Shown piece after piece: positions 38,875-48,420 of a stretch of 64,000 nt of DNA. Below the pieces are notes generated by a model that saw nothing but the letters and a program-made list of their open reading frames with translations, was not told where the DNA came from and made no database searches. Source of the stretch: Helicobacter ibis. GTDB lineage: Bacteria; Campylobacterota; Campylobacteria; Campylobacterales; Helicobacteraceae. The stretch lies in assembly GCF_027859255.1 (NCBI RefSeq), contig NZ_JAQHXR010000001.1:186001-250000 (forward strand), read 5' to 3'. The translations under genes were made by a program, and so were the position numbers. The first letter of the stretch is position 1; every line of letters starts with the position of its first letter.

Positions 38875-40157
38875 ATGAATATATATGTATATCCATATGG
38901 AACAAGTGGAAAGCAGTTAGAATGGCTTATAAAATACACTGATAATATTTCTATAAAACCAATAGATGATAGTATAGATGAAATGTCTTTAGAAGCTTTA
39001 AAGAATGAAATTTTGGCAAATAATGGGGTTGTGTATCTTGCGCTTAGCTCATTGCCAAGCAATTATGAAGAGATAAAAGAAAAGTTGATTAAAAAATTAA
39101 AAGATAACAATATTCCATACAAAGATGGTGAAATTCTAAATTATGCAAAAAAAGCAATACAAAAACTAAAGCAGGAGTGTAAAAATAAAGGCTGGGATAG
39201 AATTTTTACGCTTGTTTTGCCTGATTTTGCTAAAGATAAGCATTTTGGAAATTTGGCATTAGAATTAGAAAAAAGAGGAGAGAAGATTTTATATTTTTGT
39301 GCTCAAGAAGGTAGTTTTTTAAGAGCATTAGAAAATAGAGATGAATCTAAAAATTGTATTTTGTATTTGTCGTATGAGTATTTATATTTGCTTGATTTTA
39401 CGACTGCTATTTGTGTGACTGGGAAATATAATGTACATAAAGATTCTAAGGTTATTTTTATAGGGCATGGAATGGTTAATTATGGTGGATATGATGATAA
39501 GTATGCACTACAAAATTTTATCTCTAGTTATCTTTGTGTGGTTGGTGATGAGTTTATGCCAAATGATTCAGTAAAAAATGAGTTTAAAATTATAAAAAGT
39601 GGTTATTTGGCATATGATAGAGATGTGCAAAAATTGCAAGAAGTTGAATTTAGCAAGGATTGTATTTTGTTTGCACCTTATAATTTAGATGAGCTAGAGA
39701 GTGTAAAGCCACTAATAAAAGAAGTATCTACAAAGTATAAGGTCATACTGCGTCATAGATATGAATGGGAAGAATCTCATCTAAAGGTGTTAGGAGATCT
39801 TGTAGATTGTGTAGATATAGATATGTCAGTGCCTATGGACTATGCTGTGTATGGCAAGAGTTTTGTTCTTGTATGCTCTAAAACTACTACTAAAAATTCA
39901 TTTCCACTTATGGCTCTTTCACCAAGCGTTGTCATAAGACCAAGTTGGGATTATAAAGATATAAATGAAAGTCTAGGAATTGTCATAGAGAATACCTCTG
40001 CGGGGGGGGGGCATTTATGGCTCTAATTGATGAAATTTATAAAAATAAAGATATGTGGAGAGAAAAGATTCTTGAATATAGGGAATCTAAGATTTATAAT
40101 TTTGGCTCTGCAAGTGCATATCTAGCTGATTTTTTAAGCAAGGAATTTAAAAACTAA
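38875..40157 (+). CDS. TagF-like surface-glycan transferase, paralogue G, C-terminus phase OFF
   Basis: The ATG follows AAGGAG; the start reads MNIYVYPYGTSGKQLEW. Ten G at 40002-40011 make the protein end after 383 residues (stop at 40026). With 8 or 11 G it would continue as FMALIDEIYKNKDMW to the family ending KIYNFGSASAYLADF, about 427 residues, with a TAATG overlap to the next gene. Core segments are DKHFGNLALELEKRGEK, FIGHGMVNYGG, LFAPYNLDELESVKPL and VILRHRYEWEE. It is closest to paralogue A. Switching would therefore change only the last 45 or so residues. Confidence 0.63.
40002..40011 (+). repeat. Coding poly-G tract (10 G), OFF
   Basis: The tract is at about codon 376 of paralogue G, set as CCTCTGC-G10-CATTTA, where a single C precedes the usual ATTTA. 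The ON lengths are 8 or 11. Confidence 0.96.
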
Positions 40158-42010
40158 TGTGCAGAATCGTTGGTGGATTTGAGCTTAAGAGTAATGGACT
40201 TTTAGAAAATATAGAATTTATGCGAGATTCTATGATAGCTGGTGGTCCTGATGATTATGGGCTTTTTATCCAAAATGAAGTGGTATTAGCACATAGAAGG
40301 CTATCTATAATAGATCTAAGTAACCATGCACATCAGCCATTTGTAAATGATAGATATGCTCTCGTGTTTAATGGTGAGATTTATAATTACAAAGAAGTAG
40401 CACAAATTTTGCAAAAAGAAGGTGTGAATTGTGATTCTAGGAGTGATACCGAAGTTCTTTTGGAATCATTTGCTTATTTTGGGCTATCTTGTGTGGATTA
40501 TTTTGATGGAATGTTTGCTTTTACTATTTTTGACAGATTGGAAGAGAAGTTATATTTATGTAGAGATAGATTCGGTGTTAAGCCACTTTATTATTATTAT
40601 GATTCTAATTGTTTTTTGTTTAGTTCGGAGCTAAAGGGGCTCTTTGCTTATCCAAAGCTACAAAAAAGCGTAAATAAAATTGTATTAAGCTACTTTTTAG
40701 AATTAGGATATGTTCCTGCTCCTTATTGTATGGTGGAGAATGCTTATAAGTTAGAAAATGGGCATTATTTGATAGTAAATATTAAAAAGGCTAGGAATTT
40801 TGGAATAAAAGATTCGATTAATAAAATCCAATATTATTCTATAAAAGAGAAGTATGGTAATAATTCCTTTTGTGAAGATAGCTTTGAGCAAGCTTTACAT
40901 AAGAGTATATCTCTAAGAATGGTGAGTGATGTAAGTGTAGGGGTGTGTTTAAGTGGCGGTGTGGATTCAAGCCTTGTGTGTGCGGTTTTGAAAGAGCAAG
41001 GAAATTCTTTTGAGACTTTTTCTATGTCTTTTTTGGAATCTAGCTTTGATGAGAGTGTGTATGCTAAGAGTGTGGCTGATATTTTGGGGGTTAAGAATCA
41101 TAAATTCATCTGCACGCTAAAAGAAGCGCAAGATTTGATACCAAGCTTAGTTCAGATTTATGATGAGCCTTTTGGCGATACTTCAGCACTACCTACTTTG
41201 CTCCTAGCACAAAAAATTAGACAAACACACAAAGTAGCCTTAAGTGCAGATGGTGGAGATGAGCTAGGCTTTGGGTATGAGCGGTATTTTTGGGCTAATA
41301 ATAGGTATATTGAGTATAGGAAGTTTAGAGCTTTTGGGTTTTTATTGAATGTTTTAGATACTGAATCTTCTGTAAAGCTTTTGCAAAAATTTGGTGTAAG
41401 TATTGGTATTGATAAGTTTTTACGGATTAAAAACCAACTTCAAGCAAAGAGTTTTTTGGAGCATTATTTAGTTGAGATTACTCATTTTAGAAAAGAGGGT
41501 TTAAAGAAAAATGGGCTTACTCCTTTTGTGGTTGATGGAGTGCTGTGTGATAATTTTAAAGAAATGAGTTATTTTGATATACAAAACTATCTAAGTGAAG
41601 ATATTTTAACCAAGACTGATAGAGCTAGCATGAGCGTTGGGTTAGAGTTTAGAGAACCTTTGCTAGGAAGAGAGCTTGTAGAGTATATGTTATCACTAAG
41701 TAGTGAGGAGAATTTAATTTTTAAAGATTCTGTGGCTGTTTCTGGGAAGAAGATTTTTAAAAAGTATTTAGAAAAGTTCTTGCCAAAAGAGCTAATTTAT
41801 AGGCAAAAAATGGGTTTTGGAGTTCCTTTGGAATCTTGGGTTAGAGGGGAGCTTAGTTATTTATTGGATGAGATTGATTGCGGATATTTTAATGAGGGTT
41901 ATGTTAAATCTTTAATAGATGATTTTAAAAATAGCATAAGGGTTGATTTTGCTAAAATATGGTATTTATACATTTTTAGTGTTTGGAAAAAAGAGTGGAA
42001 CATACAATAA
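40157..42010 (+). CDS. Asparagine synthetase-like glutamine amidotransferase (1 of 3)
   Basis: This 617-residue protein has the Ntn-type glutaminase domain with catalytic Cys2 (MCRIVGGFEL), HRRLSIIDLSNHAHQPF and FNGEIYNYKE, then the ATP pyrophosphatase domain with CLSGGVDSSLV and LSADGGDELGFGYERY. In surface-glycan loci such enzymes (for example WbpS in Pseudomonas) amidate sugar carboxyl groups, a more likely role than making free asparagine. No poly-G tract. The start overlaps paralogue G (TAATG), and the next gene follows 10 bases later. Confidence 0.86.
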   Translation: MCRIVGGFELKSNGLLENIEFMRDSMIAGGPDDYGLFIQNEVVLAHRRLSIIDLSNHAHQPFVNDRYALVFNGEIYNYKEVAQILQKEGVNCDSRSDTEVLLESFAYFGLSCVDYFDGMFAFTIFDRLEEKLYLCRDRFGVKPLYYYYDSNCFLFSSELKGLFAYPKLQKSVNKIVLSYFLELGYVPAPYCMVENAYKLENGHYLIVNIKKARNFGIKDSINKIQYYSIKEKYGNNSFCEDSFEQALHKSISLRMVSDVSVGVCLSGGVDSSLVCAVLKEQGNSFETFSMSFLESSFDESVYAKSVADILGVKNHKFICTLKEAQDLIPSLVQIYDEPFGDTSALPTLLLAQKIRQTHKVALSADGGDELGFGYERYFWANNRYIEYRKFRAFGFLLNVLDTESSVKLLQKFGVSIGIDKFLRIKNQLQAKSFLEHYLVEITHFRKEGLKKNGLTPFVVDGVLCDNFKEMSYFDIQNYLSEDILTKTDRASMSVGLEFREPLLGRELVEYMLSLSSEENLIFKDSVAVSGKKIFKKYLEKFLPKELIYRQKMGFGVPLESWVRGELSYLLDEIDCGYFNEGYVKSLIDDFKNSIRVDFAKIWYLYIFSVWKKEWNIQ

Positions 42011-42020
42011 AAGGATAGAA

Positions 42021-42842
42021 ATGACAAAAAGCACACAAGAGCATTGGGATAGAACATATAGCAATACTAGAGATATAAATCCAAATTGGAAGCCAATTTA
42101 TTATGATTTTAGGAGTATTGCAAGTGTCATAGAAGATGCTATTTTAGATTTTAAACCAAATAGTATTTTTGAAGTTGGTTGCGGGGATTCTCTTTATCTA
42201 CCATATTTTTTACAAAACTTTAAATCTTCTGCGGGGGGGGGGGATTTATTAGGTGGAGGTATTGATTATTCGCCAAATGGAGTAAGAGATATACTGGAGA
42301 GATTAGAGGTTTGTGGTGTAAATGCTGATATTTTTTGTGAAGATTTTTTAAAACTTACAGATGGACTTTATAAAGATTCTAAAAAATATACCTATGATTT
42401 GATATATAGCCTTGGAGTTATAGAACATTTTGATAATCCAAAATCTATTTTAGAAATATTTTCTACATTTTTAAGCGATAATGGTATTTTAATAAGTATT
42501 ATTCCTAATTTTTCATTTTTTTCTTTTCATAAGTTATTATGTTATTTATATCAGCCAAAAATTTTAGCTATACATAATTTAATGAATCTAAAACAATTAG
42601 AAGAAGAACATAGATTAGAAGGTTTTAGAATTATTAAGAGTGGATATTTAGGTAAGTTTTCTCTTGGTATTCCAGCATATGGGCTTGATAGCAGGTCTAT
42701 ATTTGGCAAGAACTATGATATGCACAAAAAAGTGGGTAATAAAATGGCGAAATTTGTATGGAATAGATTGGCTAATACTTATGATTATCGTGGAAATAGT
42801 GTTTTTGCGCCTTATATTTATTGTGTGATAAAAAAGAGCTAA
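42021..42842 (+). CDS. Class I SAM-dependent methyltransferase, phase ON
   Basis: This 273-residue methyltransferase has motif I FEVGCGDSLYLPYFL, IDYSPNGV as motif II and LIYSLGVIEHFDNPKS. The 11 G tract is in frame and inserts roughly SSAGGGDLLGGG between motif I and motif II, where related proteins have only a short turn. ATG 42021 has GGATAG upstream; an in-frame start at 41943 would lie inside the amidotransferase gene and is less likely. The target is unknown, presumably a sugar of the locus product. Confidence 0.75.
   Translation: MTKSTQEHWDRTYSNTRDINPNWKPIYYDFRSIASVIEDAILDFKPNSIFEVGCGDSLYLPYFLQNFKSSAGGGDLLGGGIDYSPNGVRDILERLEVCGVNADIFCEDFLKLTDGLYKDSKKYTYDLIYSLGVIEHFDNPKSILEIFSTFLSDNGILISIIPNFSFFSFHKLLCYLYQPKILAIHNLMNLKQLEEEHRLEGFRIIKSGYLGKFSLGIPAYGLDSRSIFGKNYDMHKKVGNKMAKFVWNRLANTYDYRGNSVFAPYIYCVIKKS
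42233..42243 (+). repeat. Coding poly-G tract (11 G), ON
   Basis: The tract is at about codon 71 of the methyltransferase, set as CTTCTGC-G11-ATTTAT and read Ser-Ala-Gly-Gly-Gly-Asp-Leu. Confidence 0.96.
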
Positions 42843-42866
42843 CAAAGCAAACTTATTTGCTTTGTT
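42841..42866. terminator. Bidirectional terminator hairpin
   Basis: A ten-base perfect stem (AACAAAGCAA with TTGCTTTGTT) closes a short loop between two convergent genes. On the minus strand it is followed by a T-rich run (CTCTTTTTT), so it should terminate the oxidase transcript well; on the plus strand the T-run is short. Confidence 0.7.
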
Positions 42867-44434
42867 TAGATTACTTCTAAGTTCCCCATCATTCCTAAGT
42901 CTTCATGTTCCAATATATGACAATGATACATTCTTAAGCCTTTATATTTTTGCACCATTTGTAGCTCTAAAGTCTCTCCTTGGCGTAAGTTTATCGTATC
43001 ATATAGTGCTCTAAATTCTGGTTTTGTTTTTTTCTTTTTATAAGTGCTACTAATCACTTCAAAATGTGTGCCATGTATGTGGAATGGGTGATCCATATGT
43101 GATTTGTTTGTTACCTTCCAAGTTTCTACTTCGCCTACTTTTGATTGCAAGTCTATTCTATCTAGCTTATAAGTTTTTCCATTTTGTAAGAACATGGAAG
43201 CAAGTGCAACTTTTATTTCTTCTTGTGTTTTTTTGGAGATCCCATGCATTTGCATGTGATCTTCGCTGAAGACTACTTCTTTTGTGCTTGTTGCTTTTTT
43301 AAACTTTGGCAGTTTCCTTAGTATTTCTGGGATTGTGTTTATAAACTCTTTTATACTTAGTGTTGCTAAGTCTATTCTTTGTGGCTCTTGTGATTTTTCC
43401 ACCATCATTTTATCTCTGTCATAGTATGTGGTGTATAGTTTGGATTCCCCTTGTTTTGTTGGCTTTAAGATTATTTCTACTCTTGAGGCTGGAGATAAAA
43501 ACAGGGTATCTTTGGTAATTGGTTTTTCTATAAATCCGCAATCTGTGCCAACAAGGATAAATTCTGCATTTTCTACTTTTAAGTTTAGATATCTTGCAGC
43601 ACACATGTTGTAGATTCTTATTCTTTGTTCTTTGTCTATTGTGATTTGTGGGTTTAGTTGTCCATTTATTAGCACAAGTTCGCCTTCTCTACCATTTAGC
43701 CAATCTGTTAGTGTGTTTTGTGGGATTTGTGCATTTTTATCAAGCCTTATGTCGCTAATAATCCAATCTTGCTCTTGCAGATGCGATAGAGAATCTTTTT
43801 TGGATTTTACTACAAATGCACCTGCTAGTCCCATATATACTTGCTTCCCTGTTATGTAGTGTGGGTGTGGGTGATACCAATATGTCCCTGCTGAATTTTG
43901 TGGAATTGTAAATTTGTAGATTCTGCTTTGATGTGGCTTTATTGGGTTGTGTGGATTTCCATCTTGCTCTGGTGGGATTTCTAATCCATGCCAGTGTATT
44001 GTCGTTTCTTCATTTAGGTGATTTATCACTTCTATTTCTACTTCATCTCCTTCATAGACTTCGATTTTTGGTCCGGGGATTAACCCATTGTATGTGTAGA
44101 ATCTAGTCTTTTTGCCTTTTGCTATTTCTAGTTCTTTTTCTATGATTTCTATTTTTGCTTTGAAGCTATTTTTGCTTTTGCTTTGATTTTTTAATAATTG
44201 CAGTTTCTTTAGAGATTGATTTTGCGGGATTTGTGAAGCATCTAATAGAGGCATATTTTCACTCTCTAAAGATATAAAGTCAGTGTAGATGTCTTTTGTG
44301 TTTTTGGGATTATGATTCATATGTCCCATGTTCATGTTGTGCATATTATGCCCATTGTGAGATTGTGTAGCATATACCATGCCGATACTTGCTATGCTAA
44401 GAGCATTAAATTGTAAAAATTGTCTTCTGTTCAT
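42866..44434 (-). CDS. Multicopper oxidase, Tat-exported (CueO/FtsP-like)
   Basis: This periplasmic oxidase probably oxidises Cu(I) or a similar substrate and protects from copper. ATG 44434 follows AAAGGAG and gives a twin-arginine signal (MNRRQFLQFNALSIAS), so it is likely exported folded. A His/Met-rich segment follows. All copper sites are present: IHWHG, WYHPHPH, HPFHIHG and YHCHILEHEDLGMM. It is unrelated to glycans and on the opposite strand, an insertion into the glycan locus. A longer start at 44458 is possible. Confidence 0.93.
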   Translation of the reverse strand: MNRRQFLQFNALSIASIGMVYATQSHNGHNMHNMNMGHMNHNPKNTKDIYTDFISLESENMPLLDASQIPQNQSLKKLQLLKNQSKSKNSFKAKIEIIEKELEIAKGKKTRFYTYNGLIPGPKIEVYEGDEVEIEVINHLNEETTIHWHGLEIPPEQDGNPHNPIKPHQSRIYKFTIPQNSAGTYWYHPHPHYITGKQVYMGLAGAFVVKSKKDSLSHLQEQDWIISDIRLDKNAQIPQNTLTDWLNGREGELVLINGQLNPQITIDKEQRIRIYNMCAARYLNLKVENAEFILVGTDCGFIEKPITKDTLFLSPASRVEIILKPTKQGESKLYTTYYDRDKMMVEKSQEPQRIDLATLSIKEFINTIPEILRKLPKFKKATSTKEVVFSEDHMQMHGISKKTQEEIKVALASMFLQNGKTYKLDRIDLQSKVGEVETWKVTNKSHMDHPFHIHGTHFEVISSTYKKKKTKPEFRALYDTINLRQGETLELQMVQKYKGLRMYHCHILEHEDLGMMGNLEVI

Positions 44435-44513
44435 AAAATCTCCTTTTATAGTAAGCATTTAAAGGATAGAATTATAGATTTCATATTTAAATAATGAGTA
44501 AATAGGGAGAATT

Positions 44514-46051
44514 ATGGATTTTAGAGATATTTATGTTTATCCAAATGGAGGTTGTGCATCTGTAGCATTAAGAATTTTGAAAGATTTGACAAATATAGAA
44601 AATATAAGATTCATAGACGATGGTAGCAGTGAAACTAGTTTAAAAATTCTAAAAGAAGAGATTATGAAATCAAATTTACCAGTATTATTACTTGGTGGAG
44701 ATTGTTATGCTACATTGGAAGATATGTGTAAAAAGGAAGGGATAGAATATATAAATGGAATTTCTTTGTGTGCTAGGCTTTTAGCTAATGCCTTATCTGC
44801 GGGGGGGGGGGATTTATATTAAGAGATAATATACTTCATATTTCAAACACCCAACTTTTAGAACACGCTTATATGTTTCATAATTTTTTTCTTTCATATG
44901 CTTCAAAATGTGATATGGATCTTGTCTTAGAAGCATTAAGACAATATTGTAAAAATATCATACAAGATTCTTCTGTTAAAAAATTTTTACAAAATACTTT
45001 GTTGGTTAGTTTTTCATCTGATTTTTTAAGCATTACAAAAAACTTTCAACAAGATATTCCATTGCTTTGGTACTTTGGGACATATGAATGGTATGAGATA
45101 AATAAACATAGCATTAAAAAAGATACAAAGGTTATTGTTTGTAATTGGGTTTTGCTTGATTATTTTATATATGATACAGCGTTGCTTGGTGGAGGAGCAT
45201 TACCAAAATTAAGAAATGATAAACGTAATATCTATGGTATTGGACATTCTATGGCGGAAGCTTTTTATTATGCACCATTGAGAGAAAAAAAAGAGTATTT
45301 AGATGTTAGAGTTTATAATGCTTTTTGTGCTTTTTCTCATTATATCGCTATAAATAAAGATTCTAAGAGAGCTTTTAAGTCTATGTTTGATGCAGTAGGT
45401 TTGGAAGTTTGTGTAGTTGAAGGTGGCTATCCTAGATTTGACAATAGATTTCAAAAACGACAAGCTTTTAAATGCAATAAAGAGCAGTTTTTATTTATTC
45501 CGCGACTTAGTAAGCCACACGAGTTATTAGAAATTATTTCATATCTTTTGGATAATGGTAAAAAAGTTTTGCTAAGAAGGCATGGAGCATATGAGAATTA
45601 CATAAAATGGCAAGGTTTAGATGATCCATATAAAGTGTTGGAAGCATTTAAACAAGATCCAAATTTTAGTTTTGATGAGACTCCTAGTATTACAAACGAA
45701 ATTTTAGATAAAAGTATAGTTGTAACAGATAATTCATCTGTTGCGTATTCTGCACCGCTTGTTAGTCTTACGCCATGCATTTTGTATTCTATACCAAAAA
45801 ATGAGTTTGATTTAAGAATTAGAAATTATGGAATTAGTTTTGCAAATCCTTTACTTCACAGAGTTGCATTAGATGATGAAGAGTTTTTTAGAGTGTCACT
45901 AGATTTAGAAACAGAATTAAGTGTTAATAGTGAAAAAATAACAAAGGAGATCCAAGACTATGTGTTGGATAATTTCTATAATTTGGGTTGTAGTGCAGAG
46001 ATGATAGCAAAAACTTTGCTAGAATCTTTTAAAAAACAACAATTGGTTTAA
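44514..46051 (+). CDS. TagF-like surface-glycan transferase, paralogue H, phase OFF
   Basis: The ATG follows AGGGAG; the N-terminus reads DIYVYPNGGCASVALRIL and FIDDGSSETSLKIL. Eleven G at 44801-44811 bring a stop at 44822; 9 or 12 would give about 512 residues. The downstream body has WVLLDYFIYDTALLGGG, IYGIGHSMAEAFYYAPL, GGYPRFDNRF, VLLRRHGAYENY and VTDNSSVAYSAPLVSLTP, the clearest CDP-glycerol-phosphotransferase-like motif. It ends DNFYNLGCSAEMIAKTLL. It is closest to paralogue J, with the tract at the same site. Confidence 0.65.
44801..44811 (+). repeat. Coding poly-G tract (11 G), OFF
   Basis: The tract is at about codon 96 of paralogue H, set as TATCTGC-G11-ATTTAT. The ON lengths are 9 or 12. 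Confidence 0.96.
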
Positions 46052-46061
46052 AGGGTTTTAT

Positions 46062-47430
46062 ATGAGTAATATATATATATATATATATATATCCTGCTGG
46101 TAAGGTGGGCAAGGATATAGCTTATCTTTTGGAGTTTATGGGATATAAAAAAGACAGCATAAGATTTATCGACGATAACAATGAAGATACTTCTCTAAAA
46201 AATATAGCACCAAAAATTACATCTAATGATGTGTTATTACTCGCTACAAGAGCGAATTTTATAAATTTGGGACGGAAGTTAGCAGGGCTTAAGTTGAACT
46301 TTGTAGATGGAGCAAGTTTTGTGGCAAAAAAGTTAGATGAATACTTTTATAATTTAGGATACAGACAGCATAATACAATAGCGGTACTAACATATGGACC
46401 TAGTGGAAGTAAGCATAGGGGTAATGTTGAGCATATTTTGAAAAATAATGGTATTAATATTGTCTTTCTATGTCAAGATGAAAATGAACTAAAAAAGGCA
46501 GAAGATAGGATTGGAGATAGCGTAGCTTTTATTTTAAATGAAGGTGAGATATTGCGTAGAATCTCATTTTTTGGGTTTATTTTTAGTGAATGCCATGAAT
46601 ATTTATCACCAGATGTGTTTGTAGGATATATACCTCATACATTTGCAAGTCCAAATCAAGGCATAGCATATGATAAGATAAGAGATAGTGCGGAATCTAG
46701 AATGTATTTAGAAAATAATGATTTTATATTTTCATCATGCTTAAAAACTCACTATACTTGGCAAGAAGTGTGTAATTATGCATATCTAAAGGATCTTGGG
46801 GCTGATTTAGTTGGATTTTCGAAATTTTATAAAGTGCTTCCTTTTGGTGCTCCAACTATTGATAGATATAAAGATATAGAGTTTGTTCTACAAGACAATA
46901 CTATTCTTGTATGCTTTAATTTGATTTATACTAGTTTTGAATTTGCAAATAATGTGGTATCAAAACTTTTGGATAGTGGCTATAAAGTAATATATCGTCC
47001 TCATATAAACCAACAGAATAATAAAGTACATTTAAAGATAAATGAAAATTTTAAACAAAATATAAATTTTACCTATGATGTTAGCGTTAAGCTATCTTTA
47101 GATGTTATTTCAAGTCGACCATTATTAATCACTGATATTAGTTCCTTGTGTTATACATATCCTATTGCTACTTTAAGGCCATGTATTATGTGCCTTAGCA
47201 AGGAGAGTGAGGACAAGTTTGAAGTATTTATCGAAAGAAAGATTCAAAAAATAGCCCACACATATGATGAAATACTAAAATTATGTGAGAGTATTTTGCA
47301 AAATGATATTGATGATGAAGTTTTAAAATATACACAAAACGAGATTTTTAATTTTGGCAATTCTTCACAAAAGATTGCAGATTTCATACTTGAATTGTTA
47401 AATGTATTAAGTTTTAGAAAACGAATTTGA
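46062..47430 (+). CDS. TagF-like surface-glycan transferase, paralogue I, controlled by an AT repeat, OFF
   Basis: The ATG at 46062 is followed within two codons by a (AT)12 repeat that places it out of frame (stop after about 13 codons). Ten or 13 repeat units would read MSN-(IY)n-PAGKVGKDIAYLLEF, matching the family start, and give about 456 residues. The body has FIDDNNEDTSL, SKHRGNVEHILKNNGI, VIYRPHINQQ, LITDISSLCYTYPIATLRP and the ending IFNFGNSSQKIADF. It has no poly-G tract. It is the intact relative of remnant B. Confidence 0.66.
46069..46092 (+). repeat. Dinucleotide repeat (AT)12 at a start codon
   Basis: Twelve AT units begin five bases after the ATG and encode alternating Ile-Tyr. 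Gain of one unit or loss of two would restore the frame. It is a likely slipped-strand phase switch of a different kind from the poly-G tracts. Confidence 0.92.
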
Positions 47431-47436
47431 TATAAT
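47431..47436 (+). promoter_or_regulatory. Candidate -10 box before the GT9 gene
   Basis: TATAAT begins right after the stop of paralogue I and lies 27 bases before the chosen GTG start. It is a plausible internal promoter. Confidence 0.4.
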
Positions 47437-47463
47437 CGCACGAAATTTTCTTTGGGATTTTTT

Positions 47464-48420
47464 GTGAAAATATTAATTTTAAAACTTGGTTATTCTGAAA
47501 CGCTTGATCCTGAAATGGGTAAAATAGTAAGTCTTGGAGATGTTGTTCGTTGCACGGTTATTTTAGAGGCATTAAAAAATAAATATAAAGACGCAAATAT
47601 AACTTGGCTAATTTCACAAGAAGCATTTCCATTAATAGTCGATAATCCACATATAAATAGAATCTTAATTTGGGATGAATTTGTCCCTTTTGCTTTGATG
47701 AGAGAGCAGTTTGATATGGTTGTGAATTTAGAGAAGATTCATGGTGTGTGTGCTTTAGCTGATATGATACAGGCTTGGGAGAAAGTTGGATTTAGATTTG
47801 ATGTATTAAGTGGGGATTATAGTGCTTATGAGAAATCTAAGAGTGCAACTTCATATATAGCACAAAAGGCAAGTGGAGAAATACAACATAAAATTTGGCA
47901 ACAAGTATTAGTTGAGATGGTCGGTTGTGAATGGCGTGGACAAGAATATTCGTTAGGATATAGTCCAACAACTAAAGAAAGAGTGCAAGTTGGACTTAAT
48001 TATCAAGTGGGTTCTAAATGGCCCACTAAAGCTATGAAAAATGAAAAATGGGATGCTCTAGCTAAAATGCTAGAAAATAATAATATAAGCTACTCATACC
48101 AGCAAGGAATGCAGAATTTATATGATTATATGGATTGGATTAGTGGTTGCGATGTGCTTGTTAGTCATGATTCTTTGGGTGCTCATTTGGCATTAGCCAT
48201 GAAAAAAAGTGTAATCATATTGTTTGGTGCTACAACTGGAGAAGAGATATATTATTATAATCGTGGAATTTCAATTTATCCAAAGGTGAAAAAAGTAGCT
48301 TATGAATGTTTGCCATGTTATAATCCAACTTGTATAAAGAATATTCATTGTATGGATTTTATTGATTTAGACGATATTTTGGATAATGTAAAGGGATTTT
48401 TGAAGGATAGAAATGATTAG
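47464..48420 (+). CDS. GT9 (heptosyltransferase-like) glycosyltransferase
   Basis: This 318-residue GT-B enzyme resembles ADP-heptose:LPS heptosyltransferases. It starts MKILILKLGYSE (GTG 47464, with GGGA upstream; a TTG at 47452 is less likely), has SLGDVVRCTVILEAL and ANITWLIS, and in the C-terminal domain QVGSKWPTKAM and SGCDVLVSHDSLGAHLALAM, the family donor-site pattern. A cysteine cluster near the end (CLPCYNPTC, IHCMDF) is unusual and may bind a metal. It overlaps the GT2 gene by eight bases. Confidence 0.87.
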   Translation: MKILILKLGYSETLDPEMGKIVSLGDVVRCTVILEALKNKYKDANITWLISQEAFPLIVDNPHINRILIWDEFVPFALMREQFDMVVNLEKIHGVCALADMIQAWEKVGFRFDVLSGDYSAYEKSKSATSYIAQKASGEIQHKIWQQVLVEMVGCEWRGQEYSLGYSPTTKERVQVGLNYQVGSKWPTKAMKNEKWDALAKMLENNNISYSYQQGMQNLYDYMDWISGCDVLVSHDSLGAHLALAMKKSVIILFGATTGEEIYYYNRGISIYPKVKKVAYECLPCYNPTCIKNIHCMDFIDLDDILDNVKGFLKDRND

